Origin: Ferruginibacter yonginensis
GTDB lineage: Bacteria > Bacteroidota > Bacteroidia > Chitinophagales > Chitinophagaceae
DNA: 64,000 nt
NCBI RefSeq assembly: GCF_042651465.1
Contig: NZ_JBHSCZ010000001.1
Location: 620,001-684,000, forward strand
Direction: 5' to 3'
This document shows, piece by piece, positions 33,757 to 43,569 of this stretch. The translations under genes were made by a program, and so were the position numbers. Under the pieces are notes generated by a model. It searched no databases. It was not told the origin of the DNA and worked only from the letters and a program-made list of their open reading frames with translations. Numbering within the stretch: position 1 is the stretch's first letter; every line of letters begins with the position of its first letter.

Positions 33757-35532
33757 ATGAGTATTGTTCAACAATTGCAACAAGCAGTTATTACGGCTTT
33801 AAATAATTTATATAATCTATCTTTTACCGATAAAGATTTCCAAATAAATTTAACCAAACCTGAATTTGAAGGTGATTATACTGTTGTTTTGTTTTCTTTA
33901 TTAAAAAAAACAGGTAAAAGTCCTGAAATATTGGGTAATGAGCTGGGAAATGAACTTATTAAAAATAACAGCCATATATTTTCAGCTTTCAACATTATTA
34001 AAGGCTTTTTAAATTTCACTGTTACAGATGCTTATTGGATTAACATTTTAAATAATGCCTATCAACAACCTAATTACGGTAAACAAAAAAGTAATGGTAA
34101 AAAAGTAATGGTGGAGTATTCATCGCCTAACACCAACAAACCATTGCACCTAGGGCATTTAAGAAATAATTTTTTAGGCTGGTCTGTGGCTGAAATTTTA
34201 AAAGCCAATGGCTACGAAGTTTTTAAAAGTTGTATTGTAAACGATAGAGGCGTACACATTTGTAAAAGTATGATTGCTTGGCAACTTTTTGCCAACGGTG
34301 CCACTCCACAATCAACCCATACAAAAGGTGATCATTTTGTTGGTGAATACTATGTAAAATTTAATGATGCTTATAAAGCTGAAGTGGCTGATTTGGTAGC
34401 CAAAGGTATGGATGCTAAACAAGCTGAAAAAGAAGCCCCCATTATGTTGGCAACCCAACAAATGTTGTTAGATTGGGAAGCTGGTGAACCAACTGTGATG
34501 GAGCTTTGGAAAACCATGAACGGTTGGGTATACGAAGGTTTTGATACCACCTACAAAAATATTGGAAGCGATTTTGATAAAACTTATTACGAAAGCAATA
34601 CCTATTTGTTAGGTAAAGATATTGTACAGCAAGGCCTTGATAAAAACGTATTTTATAAAAAAGAAGATGGCAGCGTTTGGATTGATTTAACTGCTGATGG
34701 CCTCGATGAAAAATTAGTTTTACGTAAAGATGGTACCAGCGTTTACATTACACAAGATATTGGCCTGGCACAACAAAAATATGAAGAGTTTAAAATAGAT
34801 GAAAGCATTTATGTAATTGGCGATGAGCAAAATTACCACATGAAGGTATTACAACTCATTGCACAAAAATTGGGTGTTGCTGCGGCTGATGCTATTCATC
34901 ACTTATCATACGGCATGGTGGAATTACCATCTGGCAAAATGAAAAGTAGAGAAGGAACAGTGGTTGATGCTGATGATTTGGTTGAAGAAATGATTCAAAC
35001 CGCTCAACAACACACTGAAAATTTAGGAAAGGTAAAAGACTTTACGGCTGATGAATTGGTGGAGCTGTACAAGACTATAGGCATGGGGGCCATGAAATTT
35101 TATTTACTAAGAGTTGACCCTAAAAAGAAAATGATTTTCAACCCAGAAGAATCTATTGACTTTCATGGTTTTACTGGCCCATTTGTACAATACACATATG
35201 CTCGTATAAAAAGTATTTTGCGTAAAGAAGGTAACAGCTTACAACAAAACACTGCAACACAATTATTAAAAAGTGAGAAAGATATTATTGTAATGGTTGA
35301 ACAATATCCTTCTGTTATTATTGAAGCAGCAAAAGCATTGGATCCATCAAAAATTGCTGTATACATTTTTAATTTAGCCAAAACATTTAACTCGTTTTAC
35401 AGCGAATTATCTATTACCAATGCCGAATCAGAAAATGCAAAACAACTGCGTTTACACATAGCATTTGTAACCGCTCAAATATTAAAAAGTGGCATGCAAC
35501 TCATTGGAGCCAATGTGCCTGAAAGAATGTAA
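33757..35532 (+). CDS. argS: arginyl-tRNA synthetase
   Basis: A 591-residue class I synthetase that charges tRNA-Arg. The N-terminal Add-1 domain precedes the Rossmann fold. The HIGH motif is SSPNTNKPLHLGHLRNNFLG, and the KMSK-equivalent loop is SGKMKSREGTVVDADDL. The C-terminal anticodon-binding domain has the DALR-like run from about residue 480 to the end GMQLIGANVPERM. Length and motif order are normal. It is followed by pfkA after 84 bases. Confidence 0.97.
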   Translation: MSIVQQLQQAVITALNNLYNLSFTDKDFQINLTKPEFEGDYTVVLFSLLKKTGKSPEILGNELGNELIKNNSHIFSAFNIIKGFLNFTVTDAYWINILNNAYQQPNYGKQKSNGKKVMVEYSSPNTNKPLHLGHLRNNFLGWSVAEILKANGYEVFKSCIVNDRGVHICKSMIAWQLFANGATPQSTHTKGDHFVGEYYVKFNDAYKAEVADLVAKGMDAKQAEKEAPIMLATQQMLLDWEAGEPTVMELWKTMNGWVYEGFDTTYKNIGSDFDKTYYESNTYLLGKDIVQQGLDKNVFYKKEDGSVWIDLTADGLDEKLVLRKDGTSVYITQDIGLAQQKYEEFKIDESIYVIGDEQNYHMKVLQLIAQKLGVAAADAIHHLSYGMVELPSGKMKSREGTVVDADDLVEEMIQTAQQHTENLGKVKDFTADELVELYKTIGMGAMKFYLLRVDPKKKMIFNPEESIDFHGFTGPFVQYTYARIKSILRKEGNSLQQNTATQLLKSEKDIIVMVEQYPSVIIEAAKALDPSKIAVYIFNLAKTFNSFYSELSITNAESENAKQLRLHIAFVTAQILKSGMQLIGANVPERM

Positions 35533-35616
35533 AAAATTGAACAATCAACCTATTTGAAAAATTGTTACACTAAAGATGTACAGTTATTCAAATAACGGAA
35601 CCATAATAACAAAGCA

Positions 35617-36600
35617 ATGAAAAAGAAGATTACAAAAATTGGTGTATTAACAAGCGGTGGTGATAGTCCGGGTATGAATGCTGCAATAAGAGCAGTAGTT
35701 CGTACAGGTATATACCATGGCATGGAAGTATATGGCATAAACAGGGGTTACAGTGGCATGGTTGATGGCGATATTCATAGACTTGAAGGTCGTAGTGTGG
35801 CCAACATTATACAAAGAGGTGGTACTTTTTTAAAAACATCACGTTGTGCTGAGTTTTTTACTAAAGAAGGTAGAAAAACCGCTTACGATAATTTAAAAAA
35901 ACATGGTATTGAAGGTTTGGTAATTATTGGTGGCGATGGTAGTTTTAGAGGTGCCCAAATTTTTAGTAACGAATACGATATCCCCTGCATCGGATTACCA
36001 GGAACAATCGATAAAGATATTGCTGGTACTGATTTTACCATTGGTTTTGATACTGCAGTAAACACTGCCGTTGAAGCTATTGATAAAATTAGAGATACTG
36101 CTGATGCACATGATCGCCTTTTTATTATTGAAGTGATGGGTAGAGATGCTGGTTATATTGCATTACACAGTGGTATTTCAACAGGTGCTGAACATATTTT
36201 AATACCAGAAAAAAAGACGAGTGTTGAAGACCTTATTGCATCATTAAAAGAAAAAGAACGCCGTAAAAAATTGGTAAACATGATTGTGGTGGCTGAAGGA
36301 GAAGATTTTGGCGGTGCCGATGAATTGGCCAAACACATTAAAAAAGAAATGCCACACCAAGAGTTAAGAGTTTGTATTTTAGGCCATATTCAAAGAGGTG
36401 GCTCACCAAGTTGTTTTGATAGAGTTATTGCAAGTCGCATGGGTTACCATGCGGTAGAATGCTTAATGGAAGAGCGTTTTAATGTATTTATTGGTATTGT
36501 AAATAACAAAATGCACTACACACCTTTAGATGAAGCAGTAAAAAAGAAACAACGCATTAGCGAAGAGTGGTTAAAAATTGTAAAAATATTAGCAACCTAA
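35617..36600 (+). CDS. pfkA: ATP-dependent 6-phosphofructokinase
   Basis: A 327-residue glycolytic enzyme that phosphorylates fructose 6-phosphate. ATP-binding motifs are GVLTSGGDSPGMNAAIR and IIGGDGSFRGA (GGDGS marks the ATP rather than the PPi type). The catalytic loop is GLPGTIDKDIAGTDFTIGFD and the F6P site includes VMGRDAGYIA and LGHIQRGGSPSCFDR. It lies 51 bases upstream of pyk on the same strand, so two regulated glycolytic steps sit together. Confidence 0.97.
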   Translation: MKKKITKIGVLTSGGDSPGMNAAIRAVVRTGIYHGMEVYGINRGYSGMVDGDIHRLEGRSVANIIQRGGTFLKTSRCAEFFTKEGRKTAYDNLKKHGIEGLVIIGGDGSFRGAQIFSNEYDIPCIGLPGTIDKDIAGTDFTIGFDTAVNTAVEAIDKIRDTADAHDRLFIIEVMGRDAGYIALHSGISTGAEHILIPEKKTSVEDLIASLKEKERRKKLVNMIVVAEGEDFGGADELAKHIKKEMPHQELRVCILGHIQRGGSPSCFDRVIASRMGYHAVECLMEERFNVFIGIVNNKMHYTPLDEAVKKKQRISEEWLKIVKILAT

Positions 36601-36651
36601 TTTCGGCAACACGTTTACGTTAACATTTTATAATCAAATAATTAAAAATAA

Positions 36652-38142
36652 ATGTCAAAAAATTTAAGCAAATACCTACATGCAGGTATGGATAAGCAGG
36701 CCGGTATTGCTCACTCACAAAAAAGAACAAAAATTGTAGCAACCGTTGGTCCTGCTTGTGATACTTATGATAAATTATTATCGCTTGTAAAAGCTGGTGT
36801 AAATGTATTTCGACTCAATTTTTCTCATGGCTCACATGAAGATAAATTAGCCGTTATTGAAAACATTCGTAAAATCATTAAAAACGAACCTTATAACATC
36901 GCAATTTTAGCTGATTTACAAGGGCCTAAATTAAGAGTAGGTGAATTAGAAAATAATAAACTGATTTTAAAAGAAGGCGACGAATTTATTTTCACTACTC
37001 AAAAAATGGTAGGTACTAACGAAAAAATATATGTATCGTACCCCAACCTTACTACTGATGTAAAAGAAGGCGAACGTATTTTTTTAGATGATGGTAAAAT
37101 GGAGTTGAGTGTGGTTAGGGTATTAAATGATACCGAAGTATTGATGAGGGTTACATTGGGTGGTGTTTTAACACCTAAAAAAGGCGTTAACTTACCTGAT
37201 AGTGAATTATCAATGCCATCAATGACGGAGAAAGATTTAGCCGATTTAGATTTTATTATTGAACAAAAATGCGATTGGGTAGCACTATCTTTTGTACGAC
37301 GTGTTGATGATATTCGTGGCCTTAAAAAAATAATTAAAGAAAGAGATAGTAAAATAAAAGTTATCGCTAAAATTGAAATGCCCGAGGCCTTAAAAAACCT
37401 CAGAGATATAATTGTTGAAAGCGATGGTGTAATGGTTGCCCGAGGCGATTTGGGCGTTGAAATTCCTATTGAACAAGTACCGGTTATACAAAAAGATATC
37501 ATCAGAAAGTGTATGCACAGGGCCAAACCCGTTATTGTAGCAACACAAATGATGGAGAGTATGCTTGATCGTACAAAACCTAACAGAAGTGAAGTGAGTG
37601 ATGTTGCCAATGCTGTTTTAGAAGGTGCTGATGCAGTAATGTTAAGTGGCGAAACAGCAACAGGCATGTACCCTACTTTAGTGGTTGAAACGATGAGCAA
37701 AATAATATCTGAAGTTGAAAAAACGGTGTACGATTATGATAGAGATGATATACTTGCACCACAACCCCACTCTCCTTCTTTTGCTAGTGATGCTATTTGC
37801 TACTCAGCATGTAAATTGGCGAAAGATAGCCATGCCAATGCATTAGTAGGTATGACGCAAAGTGGGTACACTGCTTTCATGTTAAGCAGTTACAGACCAA
37901 AATCACCACTATACATTTTCAGTAAAGAGCGTAGCTTAATAAGTCAATTAAGTTTAAGTTGGGGTGTACGTGCATTTTATTATGCAGAAGAAGAAAGTTT
38001 GGATGATATTATTTTTGACCAAATTGGTATTTTAAAAGAACGTGGCTTTGTAAAAACGGGTGACACTGTTATTAATACAGGTAGTACGCCTGTTGAGCTA
38101 CACTTGCCAACCAATATTATAAAAATTACAAGGGTTGATTAA
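36652..38142 (+). CDS. pyk: pyruvate kinase
   Basis: A 496-residue enzyme converting PEP and ADP to pyruvate and ATP. It contains RTKIVATVGPACDTYDKL, NVFRLNFSHGSHEDKL, VKVIAKIEMPEAL in variant form (IKVIAKIEMPEALKN), MVARGDLGVEIPIEQVP, QMMESMLDRTKPNRSEVSD and GADAVMLSGETATGMYP. The C-terminal regulatory domain is complete. The N-terminus has about 20 extra residues before the barrel (MSKNLSKYLHAGMDKQAGI). It is probably co-transcribed with pfkA and is followed by a terminator. Confidence 0.97.
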   Translation: MSKNLSKYLHAGMDKQAGIAHSQKRTKIVATVGPACDTYDKLLSLVKAGVNVFRLNFSHGSHEDKLAVIENIRKIIKNEPYNIAILADLQGPKLRVGELENNKLILKEGDEFIFTTQKMVGTNEKIYVSYPNLTTDVKEGERIFLDDGKMELSVVRVLNDTEVLMRVTLGGVLTPKKGVNLPDSELSMPSMTEKDLADLDFIIEQKCDWVALSFVRRVDDIRGLKKIIKERDSKIKVIAKIEMPEALKNLRDIIVESDGVMVARGDLGVEIPIEQVPVIQKDIIRKCMHRAKPVIVATQMMESMLDRTKPNRSEVSDVANAVLEGADAVMLSGETATGMYPTLVVETMSKIISEVEKTVYDYDRDDILAPQPHSPSFASDAICYSACKLAKDSHANALVGMTQSGYTAFMLSSYRPKSPLYIFSKERSLISQLSLSWGVRAFYYAEEESLDDIIFDQIGILKERGFVKTGDTVINTGSTPVELHLPTNIIKITRVD

Positions 38143-38156
38143 ACTATGTTTAATAT

Positions 38157-38190
38157 AAAAAAAGCGACTTCAATGGAAGTCGCTTTTTTT
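38157..38190. terminator. bidirectional intrinsic terminator
   Basis: AAGCGACTTC-aat-GGAAGTCGCTT with A- and T-runs between pyk and the convergent NTF2-like gene. Confidence 0.92.
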
Positions 38191-38209
38191 ATAATTTAAG
38201 TTTTATATA

Positions 38210-38683
38210 TTAGTGATTTTGTTGCATAAAATGCAATAAATTTTTCCGTGCATTATTCTTAATACGTCGTCTAAAAAACCCAGCCCAACCTAATAGTTTA
38301 CCGGGCAAACCAATAGCTTGTTCACTCCATTTATGCAAACTCCAAGCATCACTATGCTCAGCTATTAAACCATTTTCAATTTTCATATATGCTTTGCATT
38401 TATTTATTACCCTTCTACCCGTTTTTGAAAAAGTGTATTGTGCTGTCCAATTACATGTGTAATAGCCATCTCCTTCATCTTTAATAGAATCATATTCTAA
38501 TGAAAAATTACTAGCATTCGCACATAACATCTGCCACATTGCCCTTACTTCGTCGCCCCTTAGTAAATCAAACATCGGGTCGTTAAAAGCGATGTTGTTA
38601 GTATAGCAAGCATTCATTGTAGTAGCATCTAATTTTTTAAATGCATTGAAAAATTGTTGAATAATATTTTGTTCACCATTCAT
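38210..38683 (-). CDS. NTF2/SnoaL-like domain protein
   Basis: A 157-residue protein with the cone-shaped NTF2-like fold. The ATG at 38683 (MNGEQNIIQQFFNAFKKLD) is preferred; the frame runs 11 codons further. Typical features are AFNDPMFDLLRGDEVRAMWQ near the pocket, YYTCNWTAQYTFSKTGR and a final strand with NGLIAEHSDAWSLHKWS. Family members are small-molecule isomerases, cyclases or binding proteins. No specific role can be assigned. Confidence 0.8.
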   Translation of the reverse strand: MNGEQNIIQQFFNAFKKLDATTMNACYTNNIAFNDPMFDLLRGDEVRAMWQMLCANASNFSLEYDSIKDEGDGYYTCNWTAQYTFSKTGRRVINKCKAYMKIENGLIAEHSDAWSLHKWSEQAIGLPGKLLGWAGFFRRRIKNNARKNLLHFMQQNH

Positions 38684-38733
38684 AAGTAAGCCATTTAGTT
38701 TTATTAAATTGAGCATTCATAAATTTAAAAATC

Positions 38734-40602
38734 ATGCACAAAATAATAGCGATTGTTAGTTTTATATGTTTCAGTTTTTGCAGTTATGCACAAAATGAAG
38801 ATAGCATATGGTTTGCAAATAACTACACAAAAAAAGAAGTTTATATACCTATGAGAGATGGTGTAAAACTATTTACTTCATTTTATATCCCTAACGATAA
38901 CACTGAACCGCATCCGTTTTTATTAACCAGAACGCCTTACTCTTGTGCACCCTATGGAGAAAAAAATTATGCAACCATTTGGGCAACTTATAAAAAAGCT
39001 TACTTAAAAGAAGGTTACATTATTGTAACACAAGATGTGAGGGGCCGTTACATGAGCGAAGGTGTTTTTGAAGATGTTCGACCATTTAATAAAAATAAAA
39101 AAGGCAACGAAATTGATGAAGCTAGTGATACGTACGATGCAATTGATTGGATGGTGAAAAACATAAGCAACAACAATGGTAATGTAGGTGTAATGGGTAC
39201 ATCATACCCTGGCTTTTACTCTACCGAAGCTGCATTAAGTAACCACCCTGCCCTTAAAGCAGTTAGTCCGCAAGCACCTGTAACCGATTGGTTTATTGGC
39301 GATGATTTTCACCACAACGGAGCATTTTTTGCAATGGATGGTTTTTCTTTTTACCCAACCTTCGGCAAACCCCATCCAAAACCAACTATGAATTATGGCA
39401 GCGGATTTACTACCCCAATTAAAGACAATTATAAATTTTATTTAGAGCAAGGCACACCAAGTAATTTAGCTAGGTTAATCGGTGATAGTATTCGCTTTTG
39501 GCATCAAATGTATGAGCATCCAAATTACGATAGTTGGTGGCAAGCTCGTAATGCCCGTAATGGTTTATATAATGTAAAACCTGCTATGCTTTGGGTAGGT
39601 GGCTTATTTGATGCGGAAGATTGTTGGGGCGCATGGAACGCATATAAAGCAGCCGAAAAACAAAGTCCACAAAGCAATTCAAAAATTGTAATGGGTCCTT
39701 GGTACCACGGCCAATGGAGTAGAGAAGGTAGTTTTTTAGGTAATGTACGCTTTGAAAGTAATACTGCTGCTTACTTTCAAGATAATTTAGAAATACCTTT
39801 TTTCAATTACTATTTAAAAAATAAAGGCAATGTTAATAGCATTGCGGAAGCGAACATTTTTTTTACTGGCGAAAATAAATGGCGCATGTTTGAAAAATGG
39901 CCAGCAACATCTGTACAAAACCAAACACTATATATTGGTGCAGACAATAGCTTAAGTTTTGAGAAAAGTAATTCCACCGCATCACAATTTTATGAATACA
40001 CCAGCGATCCTAAACACCCTGTGCCATATACAGAAGATGTACATAATAGGCGTACCAGAGAATACATGACAGATGACCAACGATTTGCTGAACGGAGACC
40101 CGATGTATTAACTTTTAAAACAGCTATTCTTGATAAAGATTTAACCATTGCAGGAACCATTATGGCTAATTTAGTTACAGCAATTTCAACAACTGATGCA
40201 GACTTTGTAGTGAAAATTATTGATGTTTTTCCTGATGATTTTAACTACGATAAAAATGTAAAAGGTAACGATGCCAATTATCCTATGGGTGGCTATGAAA
40301 TGTTGGTACGAGGTGAAATTATGAGGGGTAAATACCGCAATAGTTTTGAAAACCCTTCACCATTTACACCAAATAAAATCACAACGGTTGCTTATGCCTT
40401 ACCAGACATTGCCCATACATTTAAAAAAGGGCATCGTTTAATGATTCAAATACAAAGTACTTGGTTCCCATTAGCTGATAGAAACCCACAGCAGTTTATG
40501 AATATTTATAAAGCAACGGAAAAAGACTATAAAACTGCCACTATTAAAATATTCAGCAACGGTTTGCAAAAAACAAGTTTTAGTTTACCTGTTTTACCAT
40601 AA
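38734..40602 (+). CDS. secreted CocE/NonD (S15-type) acyl hydrolase
   Basis: A 622-residue exported serine hydrolase with signal MHKIIAIVSFICFSFCSYAQ. The alpha/beta-hydrolase core carries the nucleophile in GVMGTSYPGFYS, the acid in WVGGLFDAEDCWGA and the histidine in GPWYHGQWSREG. The C-terminal jelly-roll domain (about 430-620) is typical of CocE, alpha-amino-acid ester hydrolases and X-prolyl dipeptidyl peptidases. The substrate is likely an amino-acid ester, acyl-amide or peptide, with no firm evidence for one. Transcription ends at the following hairpin. Confidence 0.9.
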   Translation: MHKIIAIVSFICFSFCSYAQNEDSIWFANNYTKKEVYIPMRDGVKLFTSFYIPNDNTEPHPFLLTRTPYSCAPYGEKNYATIWATYKKAYLKEGYIIVTQDVRGRYMSEGVFEDVRPFNKNKKGNEIDEASDTYDAIDWMVKNISNNNGNVGVMGTSYPGFYSTEAALSNHPALKAVSPQAPVTDWFIGDDFHHNGAFFAMDGFSFYPTFGKPHPKPTMNYGSGFTTPIKDNYKFYLEQGTPSNLARLIGDSIRFWHQMYEHPNYDSWWQARNARNGLYNVKPAMLWVGGLFDAEDCWGAWNAYKAAEKQSPQSNSKIVMGPWYHGQWSREGSFLGNVRFESNTAAYFQDNLEIPFFNYYLKNKGNVNSIAEANIFFTGENKWRMFEKWPATSVQNQTLYIGADNSLSFEKSNSTASQFYEYTSDPKHPVPYTEDVHNRRTREYMTDDQRFAERRPDVLTFKTAILDKDLTIAGTIMANLVTAISTTDADFVVKIIDVFPDDFNYDKNVKGNDANYPMGGYEMLVRGEIMRGKYRNSFENPSPFTPNKITTVAYALPDIAHTFKKGHRLMIQIQSTWFPLADRNPQQFMNIYKATEKDYKTATIKIFSNGLQKTSFSLPVLP

Positions 40603-40616
40603 TTTTTAAAATCCTC

Positions 40617-40650
40617 AAAAGGCTGATTGTGTTACAATCAGCCTTTTATT
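40617..40650 (+). terminator. intrinsic terminator
   Basis: AAAAGGCTGATT-gtgttac-AATCAGCCTTTT immediately after the S15-type hydrolase gene. It ends only about 13 bases before the GH20 start codon, so any GH20 promoter must lie within this space or the GH20 gene depends on readthrough. Confidence 0.88.
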
Positions 40651-40662
40651 TATAAAGTAATT

Positions 40663-42948
40663 ATGTATTTAAAATTAATCATTACATCTTTTTTTTGCTT
40701 TTGTATAACGCTTTTGTATGCACAAATTAATATTATACCACAACCACAGTTTGTGCAACAAAGCAAAGGCAGCTTTTTAATTAACAATAAAACAGCAATA
40801 ATTTATGATCAATACAGCAAACCGCATGCGTTGTATTTACAGCAACAATTAAAAACCAATTACAACATTACTCCAAGGGTCATCTATTATAATGAAATAA
40901 AAAATTTACCAACACAACAGATCATTTCGTTATCAGTTAAAAATAATGTAACCAATGGTTATGCATTAAATAGTACTCAAAACAACATCGAAATAATGGG
41001 TGTGAATGACACCTTACTATTTAATGGTTTACAAAGTTTATTACAACTGATTATTCAAAAAAATTGTCAAACATACATTCCTTCGGTTATTATAAAAGAT
41101 GCGCCTCGTTTTCAATACCGGGGTATGCATTTAGATGTGAGCCGGCATTTTTTTAATGTAGCCGATGTTAAACGATACATTGATTATTTGGCTTTTTATA
41201 AATTCAATACTTTTCACTGGCATTTAACAGACGACCAAGGTTGGCGTATTGAAATAAAAAAATATCCCCTACTTACTCAAATTGGCGGTTATAGAAACGG
41301 AACTATTGTAGGTCGTTACCCTGGAATAGGAAATACCAATCAACGCTATGGTGGTTTTTATACACAAGCACAAATTAAAGAGGTTGTTCAATATGCAAGT
41401 GAACGGTTCATAAATATTATACCAGAAATAGAAATGCCAGGCCATGCATCGGCTGCCATTGCAGCTTATCCGCAATTGAGTTGTTTCCCTGATGAAGCTG
41501 TTGAAATTGCACCTACCACCATTTGGAGCGGAAGTAAAAAAGGTAAACATGTACAACAAACATGGGGCGTTTTTAATGATGTTTTTGCACCAACTGATTA
41601 CACATTTCAGTTTTTAGAAGATGTTTTGGATGAAATTATTCCGTTATTTCCATCAACCTACATACATATTGGTGGCGATGAATGTCCTAAAGAAAATTGG
41701 AAACGTTCTGCTTTTTGTCAACAACTTATAAAAGATAAAAATTTGAAAGATGAACATGGTTTACAGAGTTACTTTATCCAAAAAATTGAACAATATCTAA
41801 ACAAAAAAGGTAAAAAAATAATTGGGTGGGATGAAATTTTGGAAGGAGGTTTTGCCCCCAATGCTGCAGTAATGAGTTGGAGAGGCACTGAAGGAGGCGT
41901 TGCTGCTGCAAAACAACAGCACAATGTTGTTATGACGCCTGGCAGCCATTGTTACTTTGACCATGCAGAATCGCAGCAAGAAGACAGTGTTACCATCGGC
42001 GGATTTTTACCACTCGAAAAAGTGTATCGTTTTGAACCAGTTCCATCTGAATTAAACAAAAATGAAGCAATATTTATTTTGGGAGCACAAGCAAACGTAT
42101 GGACGGAATACATAACAAATACTGCCAAACTGCAATACATGATTTTTCCACGAATAGCTGCTATTGCTGAAGTTTTATGGACAAACCCTGAAAATAAAAG
42201 TTGGTTGAATTTCGAAAAGAAAATACCTATCATTTTCAACCAATGCAAAAAATGGAAAGCCAATTTCAACAAAGCATATTATGAATTGTATGCAGATGTG
42301 CAACCAAGTGTTGATAATAAAAGTATTCAATTAGCATTATCTAGCAAACAACCCAAAGCAAATATTGTTTATAAAATAAATGATGGTGCTTTTAAAAAAT
42401 ATGAAGCACCTCTACATATTTCAACAACCTGTAGCATTGGGTATAGCATATTGATTGATGATAAAGTTCAGAAACTAACAAAACAACCATTTCATTTTAA
42501 TAAAGCTACAGGCAAAAAAATTGAGCTAAGTGTGCTTCCTTCAAAAGCTTACCCTGGCAACGGAGCTTTTTCTTTAGTTGATGGTATACATAATACAAAA
42601 GGGTTAGCAGCATCTGCAGAATGTATAGGTTTTGAAGGTGATGATGTAATGGTAAAAATTACTTTCAATGAGCCAACTATCATTAACAACATCAACATTC
42701 ATAGCTTATATGAACCAGGCAGTTGGGTTTATTTACCAAAGTCAATTTCCCTTTTTAATCAAAATATGGAGTTGTTACAGCAAAAAGAAGTTACTAACAC
42801 TGAAAATATACAATCTGTAACGCTTTTGAAAAAAATTACGGAAACACAAATTATCATCAAAATCAACAATTATGGCATTATACCCACGGGTATGCCAGGG
42901 GCAGGCAACAAAGCATGGTTATTTTTGAATGAGATTGAAATTAATTAA
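40663..42948 (+). CDS. beta-N-acetylhexosaminidase, GH20
   Basis: A 761-residue exported glycosidase that releases terminal GlcNAc or GalNAc. The ATG at 40663 starts the signal MYLKLIITSFFCFCITLLYA; the frame is open upstream only through the preceding terminator. The N-terminal GH20b domain is followed by the barrel with FQYRGMHLDVSRHFF, FHWHLTDDQGWRIEIKKYP, IPEIEMPGHASAA and the catalytic pair in YIHIGGDECPKENWK (Asp-Glu). The C-terminal 200 residues form a chitobiase-like plus discoidin-like module. It probably acts on chitin or peptidoglycan fragments. Confidence 0.95.
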   Translation: MYLKLIITSFFCFCITLLYAQINIIPQPQFVQQSKGSFLINNKTAIIYDQYSKPHALYLQQQLKTNYNITPRVIYYNEIKNLPTQQIISLSVKNNVTNGYALNSTQNNIEIMGVNDTLLFNGLQSLLQLIIQKNCQTYIPSVIIKDAPRFQYRGMHLDVSRHFFNVADVKRYIDYLAFYKFNTFHWHLTDDQGWRIEIKKYPLLTQIGGYRNGTIVGRYPGIGNTNQRYGGFYTQAQIKEVVQYASERFINIIPEIEMPGHASAAIAAYPQLSCFPDEAVEIAPTTIWSGSKKGKHVQQTWGVFNDVFAPTDYTFQFLEDVLDEIIPLFPSTYIHIGGDECPKENWKRSAFCQQLIKDKNLKDEHGLQSYFIQKIEQYLNKKGKKIIGWDEILEGGFAPNAAVMSWRGTEGGVAAAKQQHNVVMTPGSHCYFDHAESQQEDSVTIGGFLPLEKVYRFEPVPSELNKNEAIFILGAQANVWTEYITNTAKLQYMIFPRIAAIAEVLWTNPENKSWLNFEKKIPIIFNQCKKWKANFNKAYYELYADVQPSVDNKSIQLALSSKQPKANIVYKINDGAFKKYEAPLHISTTCSIGYSILIDDKVQKLTKQPFHFNKATGKKIELSVLPSKAYPGNGAFSLVDGIHNTKGLAASAECIGFEGDDVMVKITFNEPTIINNINIHSLYEPGSWVYLPKSISLFNQNMELLQQKEVTNTENIQSVTLLKKITETQIIIKINNYGIIPTGMPGAGNKAWLFLNEIEIN

Positions 42949-43163
42949 ATAATTTTTTAAACTTTTACGGTCTCCTTCAATCATTATTTTAGATTTTATT
43001 AACATTCATACAACCTTTTTACAACTTTAAGCGTCTTTTGTTTATTGTGTTTTTTACATTATAATTATTAAGAAATTATCTACATATTGTTAAAAAACCG
43101 ATAAAAATCATCATTTTAAACTAATTTAGAACCTATTGTTAAGCAATTGCTCAATTACACATT

Positions 43164-43541
43164 ATGAATAAAAAATTGTTCCTTTTAACTGCTGCCTATT
43201 TTTTAGTACTAAGTACAGCATTTAGCCAATCAGCAAATAAGGTAAAAGCGCCAAATGAAGATCATGATAGATTATATAACATGATCACAAAAAGTCAAAA
43301 CGTCTTAGTTTCAGATTCAATGACGAATGCATTAAAATTATATGCTGCAAGTAGAGGATATAATCAATCATTAGTTTTAAAACAAACGATTTTTCTAAAA
43401 GTAATATATAATCCAGCTTTATCAAATGAAGACAGAATAATGATGTGTAATTTCTGTTTAAATCTTTTTAAAGATCAAGATGAATATTTACCTCGAACAA
43501 TATTTACTAAAATGATTTCAGCATTACAAACTACAAAATAG
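43164..43541 (+). CDS. small exported protein of unknown function
   Basis: A 125-residue secreted protein with signal MNKKLFLLTAAYFLVLSTAF. The mature part is helical, with a central segment TKSQNVLVSDSMTNALKLYA and two cysteines in IMMCNFCLNLF. No family is recognised. It lies 28 bases before the giant repeat protein and is probably the first gene of that operon. The 215 bases upstream are very AT-rich; a TAATTTAG at about 43120 is a weak -7 candidate. Confidence 0.7.
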   Translation: MNKKLFLLTAAYFLVLSTAFSQSANKVKAPNEDHDRLYNMITKSQNVLVSDSMTNALKLYAASRGYNQSLVLKQTIFLKVIYNPALSNEDRIMMCNFCLNLFKDQDEYLPRTIFTKMISALQTTK

Positions 43542-43569
43542 AAACCTCAAGCAATTCAAAATTATTGTG

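Noticed and set aside
36430..36450. A TGGGTTACC match within pfkA
   Set aside because: It lies in coding sequence (RMGYHA) and is not followed at 14 bases by GTATTAATAA; a chance match.
40627..40662. Start of the GH20 gene inside the preceding terminator
   Set aside because: It would place 12 residues before a good signal peptide and needs a TTG within the hairpin.
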